From an uncultured Hyphomicrobiales bacterium (GTDB lineage Bacteria > Pseudomonadota > Alphaproteobacteria > Rhizobiales > Beijerinckiaceae), in assembly GCA_903861645.1 (NCBI GenBank), contig CAIOVE010000098.1:1-64000 (forward strand): 64,000 bases of DNA, read 5' to 3'. The notes under the pieces were generated by a model. It saw nothing but the letters and a program-made list of their open reading frames with translations, made no database searches and was not told the origin of the DNA. The position numbers and the translations under genes are program-made. Positions 1 through 8,858 of the stretch are shown here, one piece after another (the first letter of the stretch is position 1; each line of letters begins with the position of its first letter).

Positions 1-878
1 GCTTCGCGGCCCGGCGGGCGGCGCAGCAGCAGCGACATCTGGCGATAGGCGACGGCCTGCTTGGACAGATCGTCATAGATGATGACCGCGTGCATGCCGT
101 TGTCGCGGAAGAACTCGCCCATGGCGCAGCCCGAGAAGGGCGCCAGGAACTGCATCGGCGCCGGATCGGAAGCGGTGGCCGCCACGACGATGGAGTAGTC
201 GAGCGCGCCGCGCTCCTCCAGCACCTTCACGAACTGCGCGACGGTCGAACGCTTCTGGCCGATCGCGACATAGACGCAATACAGCTTCTGGTTCTCGTCG
301 GTGCTCGTGTTGAGCGCCTTCTGGTTGAGGATCGTGTCGAGCGCGATGGCGGTCTTGCCGGTCTGGCGATCGCCGATGATCAGTTCGCGCTGGCCGCGAC
401 CGATCGGGATGAGCGCATCGACGGCCTTGAGGCCGGTCGCCATCGGCTCGTGCACCGACTTGCGCGGAATGATGCCGGGGGCCTTCACGTCCACGCGGGC
501 GCGCTGGGCGGCCTTGATCGGGCCCTTGCCGTCGATCGGGTTGCCGAGCGCGTCGACGACGCGGCCAAGCATTTCCTTGCCGACGGGCACGTCGACGATG
601 GCGCCGGTGCGCTTGACTGTCTGGCCTTCCTTGATGTCGCGGTCGGAGCCGAAGATGACGACGCCGACGTTGTCGCTCTCGAGGTTGAGCGCCATGCCGC
701 GGATGCCGTTTTCGAACTCGACCATCTCGCCCGCCTGGACCTGATCAAGGCCGTAGACGCGCGCGATGCCGTCGCCGACCGACAGCACCTGACCGACTTC
801 CGTGACCTGCGCTTCGTTGCCGAAGTTGGCGATCTCGTTCTTGAGGATTGCGGAAATTTCCGCGGCGCGGATGTCCAT
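1..878 (-). CDS. atpA: F1F0 ATP synthase subunit alpha (3' end beyond window)
   Basis: Catalytic-core alpha subunit of F1, which forms the alpha3beta3 hexamer of ATP synthase at the inner membrane. The visible 292 residues begin [12 protein letters not shown] and include the nucleotide-binding P-loop GDRQTGKT at about residues 169-176 and the following conserved segment [12 protein letters not shown]. The full family protein is about 510 residues, so roughly 40 percent of the gene, including its end, lies outside the window to the left. The start codon overlaps the atpH stop by one base (TGATG), which indicates translational coupling. The order atpH-atpA, running on presumably into atpG-atpD-atpC, is the separate F1 operon usual in alphaproteobacteria. 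Confidence 0.97.
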   Translation of the reverse strand, partial: MDIRAAEISAILKNEIANFGNEAQVTEVGQVLSVGDGIARVYGLDQVQAGEMVEFENGIRGMALNLESDNVGVVIFGSDRDIKEGQTVKRTGAIVDVPVGKEMLGRVVDALGNPIDGKGPIKAAQRARVDVKAPGIIPRKSVHEPMATGLKAVDALIPIGRGQRELIIGDRQTGKTAIALDTILNQKALNTSTDENQKLYCVYVAIGQKRSTVAQFVKVLEERGALDYSIVVAATASDPAPMQFLAPFSGCAMGEFFRDNGMHAVIIYDDLSKQAVAYRQMSLLLRRPPGRE

Positions 879-1441
879 CAGCCGACCTCTTTCATTTTCG
901 TTCTGATTGCGTTGAGTTTGGTGCGAAGCGAACCGTCGACCATGCGCGAACCGAGCTGGACGACGAGCCCGCCGATAATGGCGGGATCAACCTTGACGTC
1001 GACGTCGACGCTCTTGCCGCCGGAAATCTGGGCCAGCGCCGACGTCAGCGCCTCCAGATGTTGCGGCGCGAGCGGGCTGGCGACGGTGACCTTGGCCCGG
1101 GTCACGCCCTTGGCCGCGTCATTGAGTTTCTGGAAATCGGCGATCATCGCCTCGATGGCGAACAGGCGACGCTTGGTCGCCGTCAGCCGGATGAAATTGG
1201 CGGCGAGGCCGCTGACGTCCATTTTCGCGAGAATGGCGTCGAGCGCCTTGGTCTGCTGCTCGGCGGTGAACACCGGGCTGCGCACGAGGCAGCGCAAATC
1301 CTCGCTCCCGGCGATCGCCGCGGCGAAGGCCTTGAGATCGCCGGCCACCTTTTCGGTGGCCTTGTTGTCCCACGCGAGATCGTAGAGCGCCTGGGCGTAG
1401 CGCCCGGTCATGCCGGATACGATCGTCTGTTCCTTAGCCAC
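878..1441 (-). CDS. atpH: F1F0 ATP synthase subunit delta
   Basis: Delta (OSCP-like) subunit that joins the F1 head to the peripheral stalk of ATP synthase. The 187 residues match the usual 180-190 of the family. The N-terminal helical domain starts around [11 protein letters not shown]. The C-terminal family signature is around residues 140-180 ([22 protein letters not shown]). It is the first gene of the F1 operon on this strand and its stop codon shares one base with the atpA start. About 257 bases separate it from gpsA upstream on the same strand. That gap presumably holds the atp promoter, but I could not pick a convincing -35/-10 pair in it. Confidence 0.97.
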   Translation of the reverse strand: MAKEQTIVSGMTGRYAQALYDLAWDNKATEKVAGDLKAFAAAIAGSEDLRCLVRSPVFTAEQQTKALDAILAKMDVSGLAANFIRLTATKRRLFAIEAMIADFQKLNDAAKGVTRAKVTVASPLAPQHLEALTSALAQISGGKSVDVDVKVDPAIIGGLVVQLGSRMVDGSLRTKLNAIRTKMKEVG

Positions 1442-1698
1442 TTCGGCCTCTGGTCTGGCGCCGCCATCGGGATTTCATCGTCCGGTTCAGCAAAAGCGCG
1501 CGTTGTACGCTTTTCCTGTCGCGGCGGACGCCGCAAACCTGGACGACGGTGTGCACGGAAACGGAACCGCGACCGCGCGAACGCGGCGGCTCCGACCGGG
1601 GGCCGGGTAACATATGCATTTTCGCGGCGCAACCCTGCGACGGTTTCGCTGGCTTGTTCCTTAGGCTCATTCGCCGCGAAGTTGGGGTTAACGGCGAT

Positions 1699-2682
1699 CT
1701 ATTCCGGCTTCGAGGGGCGGCTCATCAGCGCCTCGATAGCCCTGTCGATGCTGATTCGGCCCGCCAGCAGAGCCTCCACGCTGGCGGCGATGGGCATCTC
1801 GACGCCTTTTTCGCGCGCCATTTCGACCAGCACGGGCGCGGTGGCCGCGCCCTCGGCCAGCTTGCCGTGGGCGGCGCCGGCGGGTGTCTCGCCCCGGCCG
1901 AGCGCGAGGCCAAGCGCGAAATTGCGCGATTGCTCCGATCCGCAGGTCAGCACGAGGTCGCCAAGGCCCGAAAGTCCCATCAATGTTTCCGGTCGGGCGC
2001 CCCACGCCGCGCCGAAGCGACGCAATTCGGCGAAGCCCCGCGCGACCAGCGCCGCGCTGGCGCTCGCGCCGAGCCCCCGACCCGCGGCGGCCCCGCAGGC
2101 GATGGCCAGAACGTTCTTGGCGGCGCCGCCGATCTCCACGCCACGTAGATCGGTGGTGTGGTAGAGGCGGAAATTCGGCGTCGTCAGCGCGGCGGCGATT
2201 TGTCGCGCGAGGTCTTCGTGACCAGCCGCCAGCGTCACCGCCGTCGGCAGGCCGCGCGACACGTCGGCGGCGAAACTTGGTCCCGACAGCACGGCGGGCG
2301 GATTGTCGGGCAGACGCGCGGCGACGATATCGCTGACGAAGCGGCGGGTGGTTCGTTCAATGCCCTTGGCGCAGAGCGTCAACGGAACGCCCGCGCGCAG
2401 ATGCGGCGCCAGCCGGGCGGCCGCCTCGTCGAGCGCCTGAGCGGGGGTGACCATCAGCACGAGATCGGCGGCGCCGGCGATGGACAGGTCCGCTTCGGGG
2501 CGCACCCGGGCCTCCAGCGCCACGCCGGGCAGGCGGCGGCTTTCGCGCCGCGCCCGCATGTCGGCCACGTGGTCGGGGTCGCGCGCCCACAGCGCCACGT
2601 CATGGCCCGCCCGCGCCGCCACGTTGGCCAGCGCCACGCCCCAGGCGCCCGCGCCGATCACGCCGATGGTTCGAAATGTCAT
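1699..2682 (-). CDS. gpsA: Glycerol-3-phosphate dehydrogenase [NAD(P)+]
   Basis: Soluble GpsA, which reduces dihydroxyacetone phosphate to sn-glycerol 3-phosphate for phospholipid synthesis. The 327-residue product opens with the Rossmann motif GAGAWGVALANVAARAGHDV (residues 10-29). It contains the catalytic-lysine region LCAKGIERTT at about 102-111, the motif LSGPSFAADV near 135 and the C-terminal-domain signature EIGGAAKNVLAIACG near 187. Length is normal for the family (325-340). In many alphaproteobacteria gpsA lies next to tsaD; here the two genes are 1.3 kb apart, with a nuclease and a cytochrome gene between them. Confidence 0.96.
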   Translation of the reverse strand: MTFRTIGVIGAGAWGVALANVAARAGHDVALWARDPDHVADMRARRESRRLPGVALEARVRPEADLSIAGAADLVLMVTPAQALDEAAARLAPHLRAGVPLTLCAKGIERTTRRFVSDIVAARLPDNPPAVLSGPSFAADVSRGLPTAVTLAAGHEDLARQIAAALTTPNFRLYHTTDLRGVEIGGAAKNVLAIACGAAAGRGLGASASAALVARGFAELRRFGAAWGARPETLMGLSGLGDLVLTCGSEQSRNFALGLALGRGETPAGAAHGKLAEGAATAPVLVEMAREKGVEMPIAASVEALLAGRISIDRAIEALMSRPSKPE

Positions 2683-2703
2683 TTCCAGCTCATGTCCACG
2701 GGG

Positions 2704-3261
2704 TCACGGGGCGAATTTTCCATTGTCGCGGCGCGCCCATATTTCCTCGAACCGCGCCGCGTAGGCGCCGGCGGCGTCCACGCTTTCCACGATCACGATA
2801 TCATTGTCCTGCCGCGCCTCGCCGGAAAAGGAAAAATTCGCCGAGCCGCTGCGCAGCCACCGCCCGTCCACCTGATAGGATTTGAGGTGCATGAGGTCGC
2901 CGGACGCCGACTTAACCCGCGCCTCGACGCCGGGCTGGCGCAACAATTCGTTGAGCTTGCCGCCCGGCGCTCCGGCGCGCGGTCCGTTCTGCTCCGGGTC
3001 GAGATAGAGCCTGACGCGCACGCCGCGCCGCGCGGCGCCGGCCAGCGCGTCGATGACGCGGCGGTCGCTGAGAACATAGGCCGTCATGTCGATGCGCCGG
3101 CTCGCCCTGCCGATCAGGTCTTCGTCCACGCCGTCGACGCCGGGCCTCGGCCCATAGAAAACACGCACGCCGGCGATCGTCGGCTCCCGGTCGACCGGCG
3201 CCCGAGCGCTCGGCGATGTCGCGCCAAGCAAGAGGGCGATGAGCAACGCGCGCTTCCACAT
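2704..3261 (-). CDS. Secreted phospholipase D-family (Nuc-like) protein
   Basis: Small single-domain member of the PLD superfamily, probably a periplasmic endonuclease or phosphodiesterase. I place the start at the ATG that gives a signal peptide (MWKRALLIALLLGATSPSARA); the 185-residue length then fits the Nuc-type enzymes. One HxK(x4)D motif is visible (HLKSYQVD, followed by GSANFSFSGEARQDND), together with an upstream RRIDMTAYVLSDRRVIDAL segment typical of the fold. Proteins with a single motif must dimerise to build the active site; that is known for the family and inferred here. It ends 21 bases before gpsA and may be co-transcribed with it. The substrate is unknown. Confidence 0.8.
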   Translation of the reverse strand: MWKRALLIALLLGATSPSARAPVDREPTIAGVRVFYGPRPGVDGVDEDLIGRASRRIDMTAYVLSDRRVIDALAGAARRGVRVRLYLDPEQNGPRAGAPGGKLNELLRQPGVEARVKSASGDLMHLKSYQVDGRWLRSGSANFSFSGEARQDNDIVIVESVDAAGAYAARFEEIWARRDNGKFAP

Positions 3262-3429
3262 GGACGGGTTCCGGTTGGGCGTCCGATTCGATCGGGCGGA
3301 CGGCATTGTGACCGGACGCGCCGGCCCGGTCGAGCGGCCAGTGGATTGATCCCGCGCAAGGGCCGACATTCGTCGCCAGCGTAATGAGAAGCGCGGGCGG
3401 GTGGTGAGGAAATATAGCGGGAGTTCAAA

Positions 3430-3936
3430 ATGTTGGCCGGAATCGCGAGGCGCGTGGGCGCCTGTCTTCTTGGGTTTGGCCTGACCGCGTTGGCTGGCGG
3501 CGCGCTGGCTGACGACGTCCCCTTCGCCCAGCCAAATCCCGCGCCGCTCGGTGCCTCCGCACCGGCGAGCCCGGCCCGCCTCGGGGACATGATGAGCGTC
3601 ATCCAGACGCGCCACTCCAAGCTCTGGTTCGCCGGCGGCGTCAGGAACTGGCCGCTGGCGGCCTATGAAATGGACCAGTTGAAGCAAAGCTTCATCGACG
3701 CGGCCATGCTTTACGGCAACATTCCCGTGGACGCGATAACGCTGGCGACCCGTCCGCTGGACGCGATCAACGAGGCGGTCAAGGCGAGGGATCTGGCCAG
3801 ATTCAGCGATGGGTTTCGCAAGCTGACCGCCGGCTGCAACTCCTGCCACGCGGCGGGCGGCGTTGGCTTCATTTCCATTCGCTCGCCGACCGCCTCGCCC
3901 TTCAGCAACCAGACGTTCGAGCCGGCGGGCAAGTAG
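3430..3936 (+). CDS. Exported c-type cytochrome-like protein, single CxxCH
   Basis: A 168-residue secreted protein with an N-terminal signal peptide (GACLLGFGLTALAGGALA). One haem-binding motif, CNSCH, lies at about residue 137 near the C terminus. The preceding region is alpha-helical in character (MDQLKQSFIDAAMLYGN, LDAINEAVKARDLARF). This resembles small periplasmic monohaem proteins of the cytochrome c-prime/DUF-type group, in which CxxCH sits in the last helix. The electron partner is unknown. It is transcribed away from the PLD-like gene and converges on tsaD. Confidence 0.7.
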   Translation: MLAGIARRVGACLLGFGLTALAGGALADDVPFAQPNPAPLGASAPASPARLGDMMSVIQTRHSKLWFAGGVRNWPLAAYEMDQLKQSFIDAAMLYGNIPVDAITLATRPLDAINEAVKARDLARFSDGFRKLTAGCNSCHAAGGVGFISIRSPTASPFSNQTFEPAGK

Positions 3937-3947
3937 GCCGATGGCAT

Positions 3948-5006
3948 TCAGGCCTTGCCGTTGTTGACCCGCTCCGCGCCGGGATCGAGCGGCCAGCGCG
4001 GACGCGGGGCGAAGTCCATGCCATCGGTGAGGCCGAGCCGCAGGCGCTCGATACCGGCCCATGCGATCATGGCGCCATTGTCGGTGCACAGATTGAGCGG
4101 CGGCAGCGACAGACGCAGGCCGCTCTCCACCGCGAAGCGCGCCAGCGCCGCGCGCAGGGGACCATTGGCGGCGACCCCGCCCGCCACCACCAGCCCGCGC
4201 GGCGCGCCGGACTGTTCGCGGAACAGGCGCAGCGCCATCCGGGCGCGATCGATCACCACGTCGACGATCGCCGCCTGAAACGAAGCGCAGATGTCCTGAA
4301 TATCGGTGCGATTGGGCCGCCGCAGCTTGTCGACCTCGATCCGGACGGCCGTTTTCAGTCCGGACAGGGAAAAATCCGCGTTGGGCCGGCGCAGCATGGG
4401 CCGGGGAAACTCGAAACGCTGCGGGTCTCCCTGCGCGGCCTGCTTCTCCACTTGAGGGCCGCCGGGATAGGGCAGGCCGAGCATCTTGGCGACCTTGTCG
4501 AAGGCCTCGCCGATGGCGTCGTCGAGCGTCGTGCCGAGACGCCGGTATTCGCCCACGCCCAGCACGCCGATCAGTTGCGTATGCCCGCCGGAGGCCAGCA
4601 GCAGCAGATAGGGAAACTCCAGCCCATCCGTCAGCCGCGCGGTCAGGGCGTGGGCCTCCAGATGGTTGACCGCGATGAATGGCTTGCCGCTGGCGAGCGC
4701 GAGGCCCTTGCCCATGGTCAGGCCAACCATCACGCCGCCGATCAGGCCGGGGCCGGCCGCGGCGGCGACGCCGTCGAGATCGGCCAGTCGCAAGCCGGCT
4801 TTCGCCAGCGCCCGCGCGACGAGTTCGTCGAGATGCTCCACATGGGCTCGCGCGGCGATTTCAGGCACCACGCCGCCATAGGCCGCATGTTCGGCGATCT
4901 GGCTGACGACCTCGTCGGCGAGGATTTCGCCCTTTCCATCCGGTCCGGCGCGCACGATCGCCGCCGCCGTCTCGTCGCAGGTCGTTTCAATGCCCAGTAC
5001 GCGCAT
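3948..5006 (-). CDS. tsaD: tRNA N6-adenosine threonylcarbamoyltransferase
   Basis: TsaD (formerly YgjD/Gcp) transfers the threonylcarbamoyl group to A37 of ANN-decoding tRNAs, working with TsaB, TsaE and TsaC. The start is set by the family N terminus [18 protein letters not shown], giving 352 residues. Metal-binding histidines are seen in [10 protein letters not shown] (about His115 and His119). The sugar-kinase-fold motifs [11 protein letters not shown] (near 85) and [16 protein letters not shown] are present. The frame stays open far upstream, but that stretch lies opposite hemC and is not family sequence. It is divergent from hemC, with 99 bases between the start codons. Confidence 0.96.
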   Translation of the reverse strand: MRVLGIETTCDETAAAIVRAGPDGKGEILADEVVSQIAEHAAYGGVVPEIAARAHVEHLDELVARALAKAGLRLADLDGVAAAAGPGLIGGVMVGLTMGKGLALASGKPFIAVNHLEAHALTARLTDGLEFPYLLLLASGGHTQLIGVLGVGEYRRLGTTLDDAIGEAFDKVAKMLGLPYPGGPQVEKQAAQGDPQRFEFPRPMLRRPNADFSLSGLKTAVRIEVDKLRRPNRTDIQDICASFQAAIVDVVIDRARMALRLFREQSGAPRGLVVAGGVAANGPLRAALARFAVESGLRLSLPPLNLCTDNGAMIAWAGIERLRLGLTDGMDFAPRPRWPLDPGAERVNNGKA

Positions 5007-5105
5007 GTCGTTCCAGTTGGCGGCCCGGCTTTCGGGCCGCGCGGTTACCCCATATAGTCCTCCTATAAGCGCCGCGCGGCGCGAAGGAAACGACATAGAG
5101 CGCCC

Positions 5106-6038
5106 ATGAACCCTCCGACGGAAACGCCCTGGCTCAGAATTGGCACGCGAGGCTCGCCGCTGGCGCTTTATCAGGCGCATGAAACGCGCCGCTTGCTGGC
5201 GGCCGCCCACGGCGTGCCGGAGGCGCGCATCGAGATCGTGATCATCAAGACCACGGGCGACATGATTCAGGATCGCGCCCTGTCCGAATCGGGTGGCAAG
5301 GGCCTGTTCACCCGCGAGCTCGACGCCGCCCAACTGGCCGGCGACATTGATCTCGCGGTCCATTCGTCGAAGGATTTGCCGACCCTGCTGCCCGACGGAC
5401 TGATCGTCGCTGGCTTCCTGCCGCGCGAGGATCCACGCGACGCGTTCATTTCGACAAAGGCGACCCGCCTCAGGGAGTTGCCCCATGGCGCGACGCTCGG
5501 CACGGCCTCCCTGCGACGCGGCGCCATGGCGCTGCGGCTGCGCCCCGATCTGCGCCTGACCCTCTTGCGTGGCAACGTCGAAACCCGCCTGCGCAAGGTC
5601 GAGGGCGGCGAGATCGACGCCACCATGTTGGCGCTCGCCGGCCTGAAGCGTCTCGGCCTCGCCGACCGCGCGACCTCGATTCTCGACACGGACGAATTCC
5701 TGCCCGCCGTCGGACAAGGCGCCATCGCGATCACGACCCGCGACGATGACCACAAGACGCTGGTCGCGCTGGGCGCCATCCTGCATGGCGCGACGGGACT
5801 GGCGCTGACCGCCGAGCGCGCCTTTCTCACCGTGCTCGACGGCTCCTGCCGCACGCCCATCGGCGGCCACGCGACCGTCGCCGATGGTCGCCTCGAACTG
5901 CGGGGCGTGGTCCTGCGCAAGGACGGTTCCGAGGCGCTTGATATTGTCGAGTCCGGCCCCGTCGCCGACGCGCAGAAAATCGGCGTCCGCGCCGGCCGCG
6001 CCTTGCTGGAGCGCATGCCGTCCGGCTTTCTGGCCTGA
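5106..6038 (+). CDS. hemC: Porphobilinogen deaminase (hydroxymethylbilane synthase)
   Basis: Polymerises four porphobilinogen molecules into hydroxymethylbilane, the step before uroporphyrinogen III in haem and corrin synthesis. The 310-residue protein starts near [14 protein letters not shown] and has the motifs [16 protein letters not shown] (about residues 58-73) and [11 protein letters not shown]. The dipyrromethane-anchoring cysteine is in [13 protein letters not shown] at about residue 247. hemD follows after 5 bases, so the two form an operon that makes the tetrapyrrole ring from the linear tetramer. Confidence 0.97.
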   Translation: MNPPTETPWLRIGTRGSPLALYQAHETRRLLAAAHGVPEARIEIVIIKTTGDMIQDRALSESGGKGLFTRELDAAQLAGDIDLAVHSSKDLPTLLPDGLIVAGFLPREDPRDAFISTKATRLRELPHGATLGTASLRRGAMALRLRPDLRLTLLRGNVETRLRKVEGGEIDATMLALAGLKRLGLADRATSILDTDEFLPAVGQGAIAITTRDDDHKTLVALGAILHGATGLALTAERAFLTVLDGSCRTPIGGHATVADGRLELRGVVLRKDGSEALDIVESGPVADAQKIGVRAGRALLERMPSGFLA

Positions 6039-6043
6039 CGTCC

Positions 6044-6742
6044 ATGCGCGTTCTGGTGACGCGGCCGCCGCCGGAAGCCAACCAGACCGCCGCCCGCCTC
6101 GCCGCCCTTGGCCACGCGGCGATCATCGCGCCGTTGACCACGATCGAGCCGACCGGCGCGATCATTCCGGCGCGCGCGTTCGAGCTTGTTGTCGCAACCA
6201 GCGCCCGCGCGCTTGAAATGATGGACGCGTCGGCGCTCGCGCCCGTGCTGAACGCGCCGTTTCATGGCGTCGGCGCGCGCACGATCGACGCCGCCCGCGC
6301 CCGCGGCTTCAGGGTCGCCGCGCCAGCGCCCGATGTCGCCGGTTTGCTCGCCATGCTGGCGCGAACGCCGCGCGGCGCCCGTGTTCTCTATCTGGCGGGC
6401 GAGGACCGCAAGCCCGCGCTGGAAACGGGACTCGCCGCCGCCGGCCACGATGTTCAAACGGTTGTCGTCTATCGCGCCGCGGCCGTGGCGCGACTGCCGG
6501 AAGCCGCGCGCCTGGCGCTCGAGACAAACGCGCTCGACGCCGCGTTTTGTTTTTCGCGCCGGAGCGCGGAACTGCTGATCGAACTGGCCGACGCGGCGGG
6601 TTTGATCGCGGGTTTGAAGCAAGTGCCGCAGGTCTGCATTTCGGCGGAAGCCGCGGCGCCCCTCGTCGCGCTCGGCGCCCGGACATTGGTGGCGACAACG
6701 CCGGATTCGTCGGGTCTGTTCGACGCGCTCGAATTTGTGTAG
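6044..6742 (+). CDS. hemD: Uroporphyrinogen-III synthase
   Basis: Cyclises hydroxymethylbilane, the HemC product, to uroporphyrinogen III. HemD sequences diverge strongly. The assignment rests on the N-terminal [19 protein letters not shown], the [12 protein letters not shown] motif near residue 46, a C-terminal [17 protein letters not shown] segment, the 232-residue length and the position 5 bases behind hemC. No membrane segment is evident. The gene downstream of hemC-hemD in many relatives is a mitofilin-like membrane protein; here it is replaced by a Bug-type binding protein. Confidence 0.92.
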   Translation: MRVLVTRPPPEANQTAARLAALGHAAIIAPLTTIEPTGAIIPARAFELVVATSARALEMMDASALAPVLNAPFHGVGARTIDAARARGFRVAAPAPDVAGLLAMLARTPRGARVLYLAGEDRKPALETGLAAAGHDVQTVVVYRAAAVARLPEAARLALETNALDAAFCFSRRSAELLIELADAAGLIAGLKQVPQVCISAEAAAPLVALGARTLVATTPDSSGLFDALEFV

Positions 6743-6776
6743 AGCCTGATGACAACATAATTCGGGAGGACGTCCG

Positions 6777-7826
6777 ATGTTCAGTCTTGGCGCCATCGGG
6801 AATTTGACGCGCGCAATTGGGGCGATCTTTTGTCTCGCGCTGTCGAACCCCACGCACGCCAGCGCCCAGACCGCGGACGACGCCTACTACAAGGGCAAGA
6901 CAGTTCGCATCGTCGTTGGCTATGGTCCCGGCGGCGGCTATGACATTTACGCGCGCATGATCGCGCCCTATCTCGCCAAGGCGCTCGGCGCGACCGTGGT
7001 GGTCGAGAACCAGCCCGGCGCCGGCGGCATCACCGCGCTCAACCGCATCATGACCGCGCCGCCCGATGGCTTGCAGATGATGCTCGTCAACGGATTGGGC
7101 GCCGCCTTCGCGCAACTCACCGAACAGCAGGGCGTGCGCTTTGATCTCGCGAAGCTCTCGCATCTCGGCACGGTCAGCGCGTCGCCATGGGTCTGGCTCG
7201 TTGGTCCCAACGCGACGATTGACACCCCGCAAAAGGCGCTGGAGGCGAAGCGGCGCTTCATGTGGTCGGCGAGCGGGCCGATTGACGGCCTGTCCGACGG
7301 CGCGGCGTTTTCCTGCGAGGCGCTCAGCCTCGATTGCGGCATCGTGCTTGGCTATCCCGGATCGAACGAGGCCGCGCTCGCGGTCGCCAAGGGCGAGATG
7401 GACATGATCTACGTGTCCGACACCTCGGCCAACAATTACGTCAAGGCCGGCCAGAACAAGGCGGTCGCCACCATGGGCCGCGTGCGCTCGCGGTTCTTCC
7501 CGGACACGCCGACGATTTTCGAGGCGGTCAAGCTGTCGCCAGATCGGGCGCAAATCTTCGATTTCCATTCAACGGCGGAAAACCTCGGCCGCATTCTCGT
7601 CGCGCCGCCGGGCCTGCCGCCGGAGCGCCTCGCCGCGCTGCGCGACGCTGTCAAGACCGCGCTCACCGATCCCGCCCTCGTCGCCGAGGGAGAAAAAACC
7701 CAGCGCTATGTCGATTTCATCGGCGCGGAGGAAACCCGCAAGGCGACCGTCAGCGTCGTCGCCGACCCGACGCCCGCGCAGAAGAAGCGGATGATGGAAA
7801 TCATCGCCAAGGCGGAAAAGAAATAG
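6777..7826 (+). CDS. Bug/TctC-family periplasmic binding protein (1 of 4)
   Basis: Tripartite-tricarboxylate-transporter-type (Bug) solute receptor of 349 residues with a signal peptide ending around ASA (residues 24-30). Family hallmarks are KTVRIVVGYGPGGGYDIYARMIAPYLAK with the ligand-loop glycines, VVENQPGAGGITALN, and the C-terminal DPALVAEGEKTQRYVDF. It has a good ribosome site (GGGAGG, about 6 bases before the ATG). No TctA or TctB membrane partner is nearby. Orphan Bug receptors are a known feature of several proteobacteria; the ligand cannot be read from the sequence. The YGPGGGYD variant is shared with the gene at 42542-43597, which suggests one subfamily. Confidence 0.88.
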   Translation: MFSLGAIGNLTRAIGAIFCLALSNPTHASAQTADDAYYKGKTVRIVVGYGPGGGYDIYARMIAPYLAKALGATVVVENQPGAGGITALNRIMTAPPDGLQMMLVNGLGAAFAQLTEQQGVRFDLAKLSHLGTVSASPWVWLVGPNATIDTPQKALEAKRRFMWSASGPIDGLSDGAAFSCEALSLDCGIVLGYPGSNEAALAVAKGEMDMIYVSDTSANNYVKAGQNKAVATMGRVRSRFFPDTPTIFEAVKLSPDRAQIFDFHSTAENLGRILVAPPGLPPERLAALRDAVKTALTDPALVAEGEKTQRYVDFIGAEETRKATVSVVADPTPAQKKRMMEIIAKAEKK

Positions 7827-7843
7827 CCGCTTTCGTCCCGCGC

Positions 7844-8137
7844 CTAGCGATCCTCGATCGTGACCTCGACGCAGCGCCAGCCGATCATGCACTGCGCGTT
7901 GTCGGATGTCGGCGCGAAGGCGGGCAGGGTCGACTGACCGCGCTGGCATTGCGACTGATCCGAGACGTAGCGGTCAAACAGATCGCGGCCGGTTCCTAGC
8001 ACGACGGCGCCGCGCGCCCGCACGAAGGCGTTGGCCGCCGCGCAGGTCATCGAGGTCGTCGAGGGGCGCGATTGCGCCATGACGGGCGACGCGCTTGCCA
8101 GGCATGAGGCGATGATGATGACGCGCGATGCTTTCAT
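7844..8137 (-). CDS. Small secreted cysteine-containing protein, unknown function
   Basis: A 97-residue product with a clear signal peptide (IIIASCLASASPVMAQ) and a mature part of about 75 residues. The mature part carries four cysteines (in MTCAAANAF, SQCQRGQ, AQCMIGWRC), which could form two disulphides in the periplasm. It has a ribosome site AGAGGAA ahead of the ATG. The motif AFVRARGAVVLGTGRDLFDRYV looks ordered and conserved rather than random. I do not recognise a named family. It converges with the Bug gene 18 bases away and is downstream of yciB on the same strand. Confidence 0.65.
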   Translation of the reverse strand: MKASRVIIIASCLASASPVMAQSRPSTTSMTCAAANAFVRARGAVVLGTGRDLFDRYVSDQSQCQRGQSTLPAFAPTSDNAQCMIGWRCVEVTIEDR

Positions 8138-8219
8138 GGCGTGTTCCTCTTTTGATTGGCGCGGTTTCGTTCATTGAACCACTGGCGACCGTCGGCAACT
8201 CACAACACCGTGAGCCCGC

Positions 8220-8819
8220 CTACCAGTGCTCGACGTCCTTCTGTTCGGCGTCGTCCTTGATTTCGTGGCGCAGGATCAGCGGCGCCTGCGACAGGGCGAA
8301 GAGGATGGTGATGGGCATCGTGCCAAAAACCTTGAAATTCACCCAGAAATCGTTGGTCTGCGTGCGCCAGATGACCTCGTTGAGCGCCGCGAGAAAAAAG
8401 AAGAAAAGACCCCAGCGGAACGTCAGGATGCGCCATCCCGTTTCGCTCAGGCGCATCACGCTGTCGAGCACGATGGGTAACAGCGGCTTGCCCATGGCGA
8501 GGCCGATCAGCAGCGCCGATCCGAACAGCGCGTTGACGATCGTCGGCTTCAGCTTGATGAACATCTCGTCGTGAAACAGGAACGTCAGCGTCCCGAAAAA
8601 CACCACGGCGACGGCGGTCACCAGCGGCATGACCGGTATATGCCGCGTGACGATCCACGAGACGATGAGCGCGGTGACCACGCTGATCATCAGCGCGGCG
8701 GTGCCGGGGAAAATGCCGAATTTCGAATTGACGACGAAAAAAATCGCCAGCGGCCCCAATTCCAGCGCCAGCTTGAGCGCGGGGTTCTGTTTCGGCCGTC
8801 CGTTGTTCGCTTGCGTCAT
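8220..8819 (-). CDS. yciB: Septation protein A / YciB-family inner membrane protein
   Basis: Polytopic inner-membrane protein of the YciB/IspZ (septation protein A) family, linked to cell division and envelope synthesis. The 199 residues (ATG at 8819; a TTG one codon upstream is unlikely) include the family N terminus KLALELGPLAIFFVVNSKFG and several hydrophobic helices. Also present are the conserved LKPTIVNALFGSALLIGL and WRILTFRWGLFFFFLAALNEVIWR. It lies 39 bases behind ftsY on the same strand, a frequent alphaproteobacterial arrangement. Confidence 0.93.
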   Translation of the reverse strand: MTQANNGRPKQNPALKLALELGPLAIFFVVNSKFGIFPGTAALMISVVTALIVSWIVTRHIPVMPLVTAVAVVFFGTLTFLFHDEMFIKLKPTIVNALFGSALLIGLAMGKPLLPIVLDSVMRLSETGWRILTFRWGLFFFFLAALNEVIWRTQTNDFWVNFKVFGTMPITILFALSQAPLILRHEIKDDAEQKDVEHW

Positions 8820-8858
8820 CAAATTCGTCCCGAAAGGGCGATTCGCCCGGCGCGCAGT

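Noticed and set aside
90-2164. Long open frames on the plus strand opposite atpA, atpH and gpsA
   Set aside because: They are antisense to well-recognised genes, have no family resemblance and arise from high GC content, which removes stop codons in other frames.
4089-5870. Long upstream extensions of the PLD and tsaD frames
   Set aside because: The family N termini (MWKRALLIAL and [10 protein letters not shown]) lie inside; the upstream parts overlap tsaD and hemC on the other strand and have no homology character.
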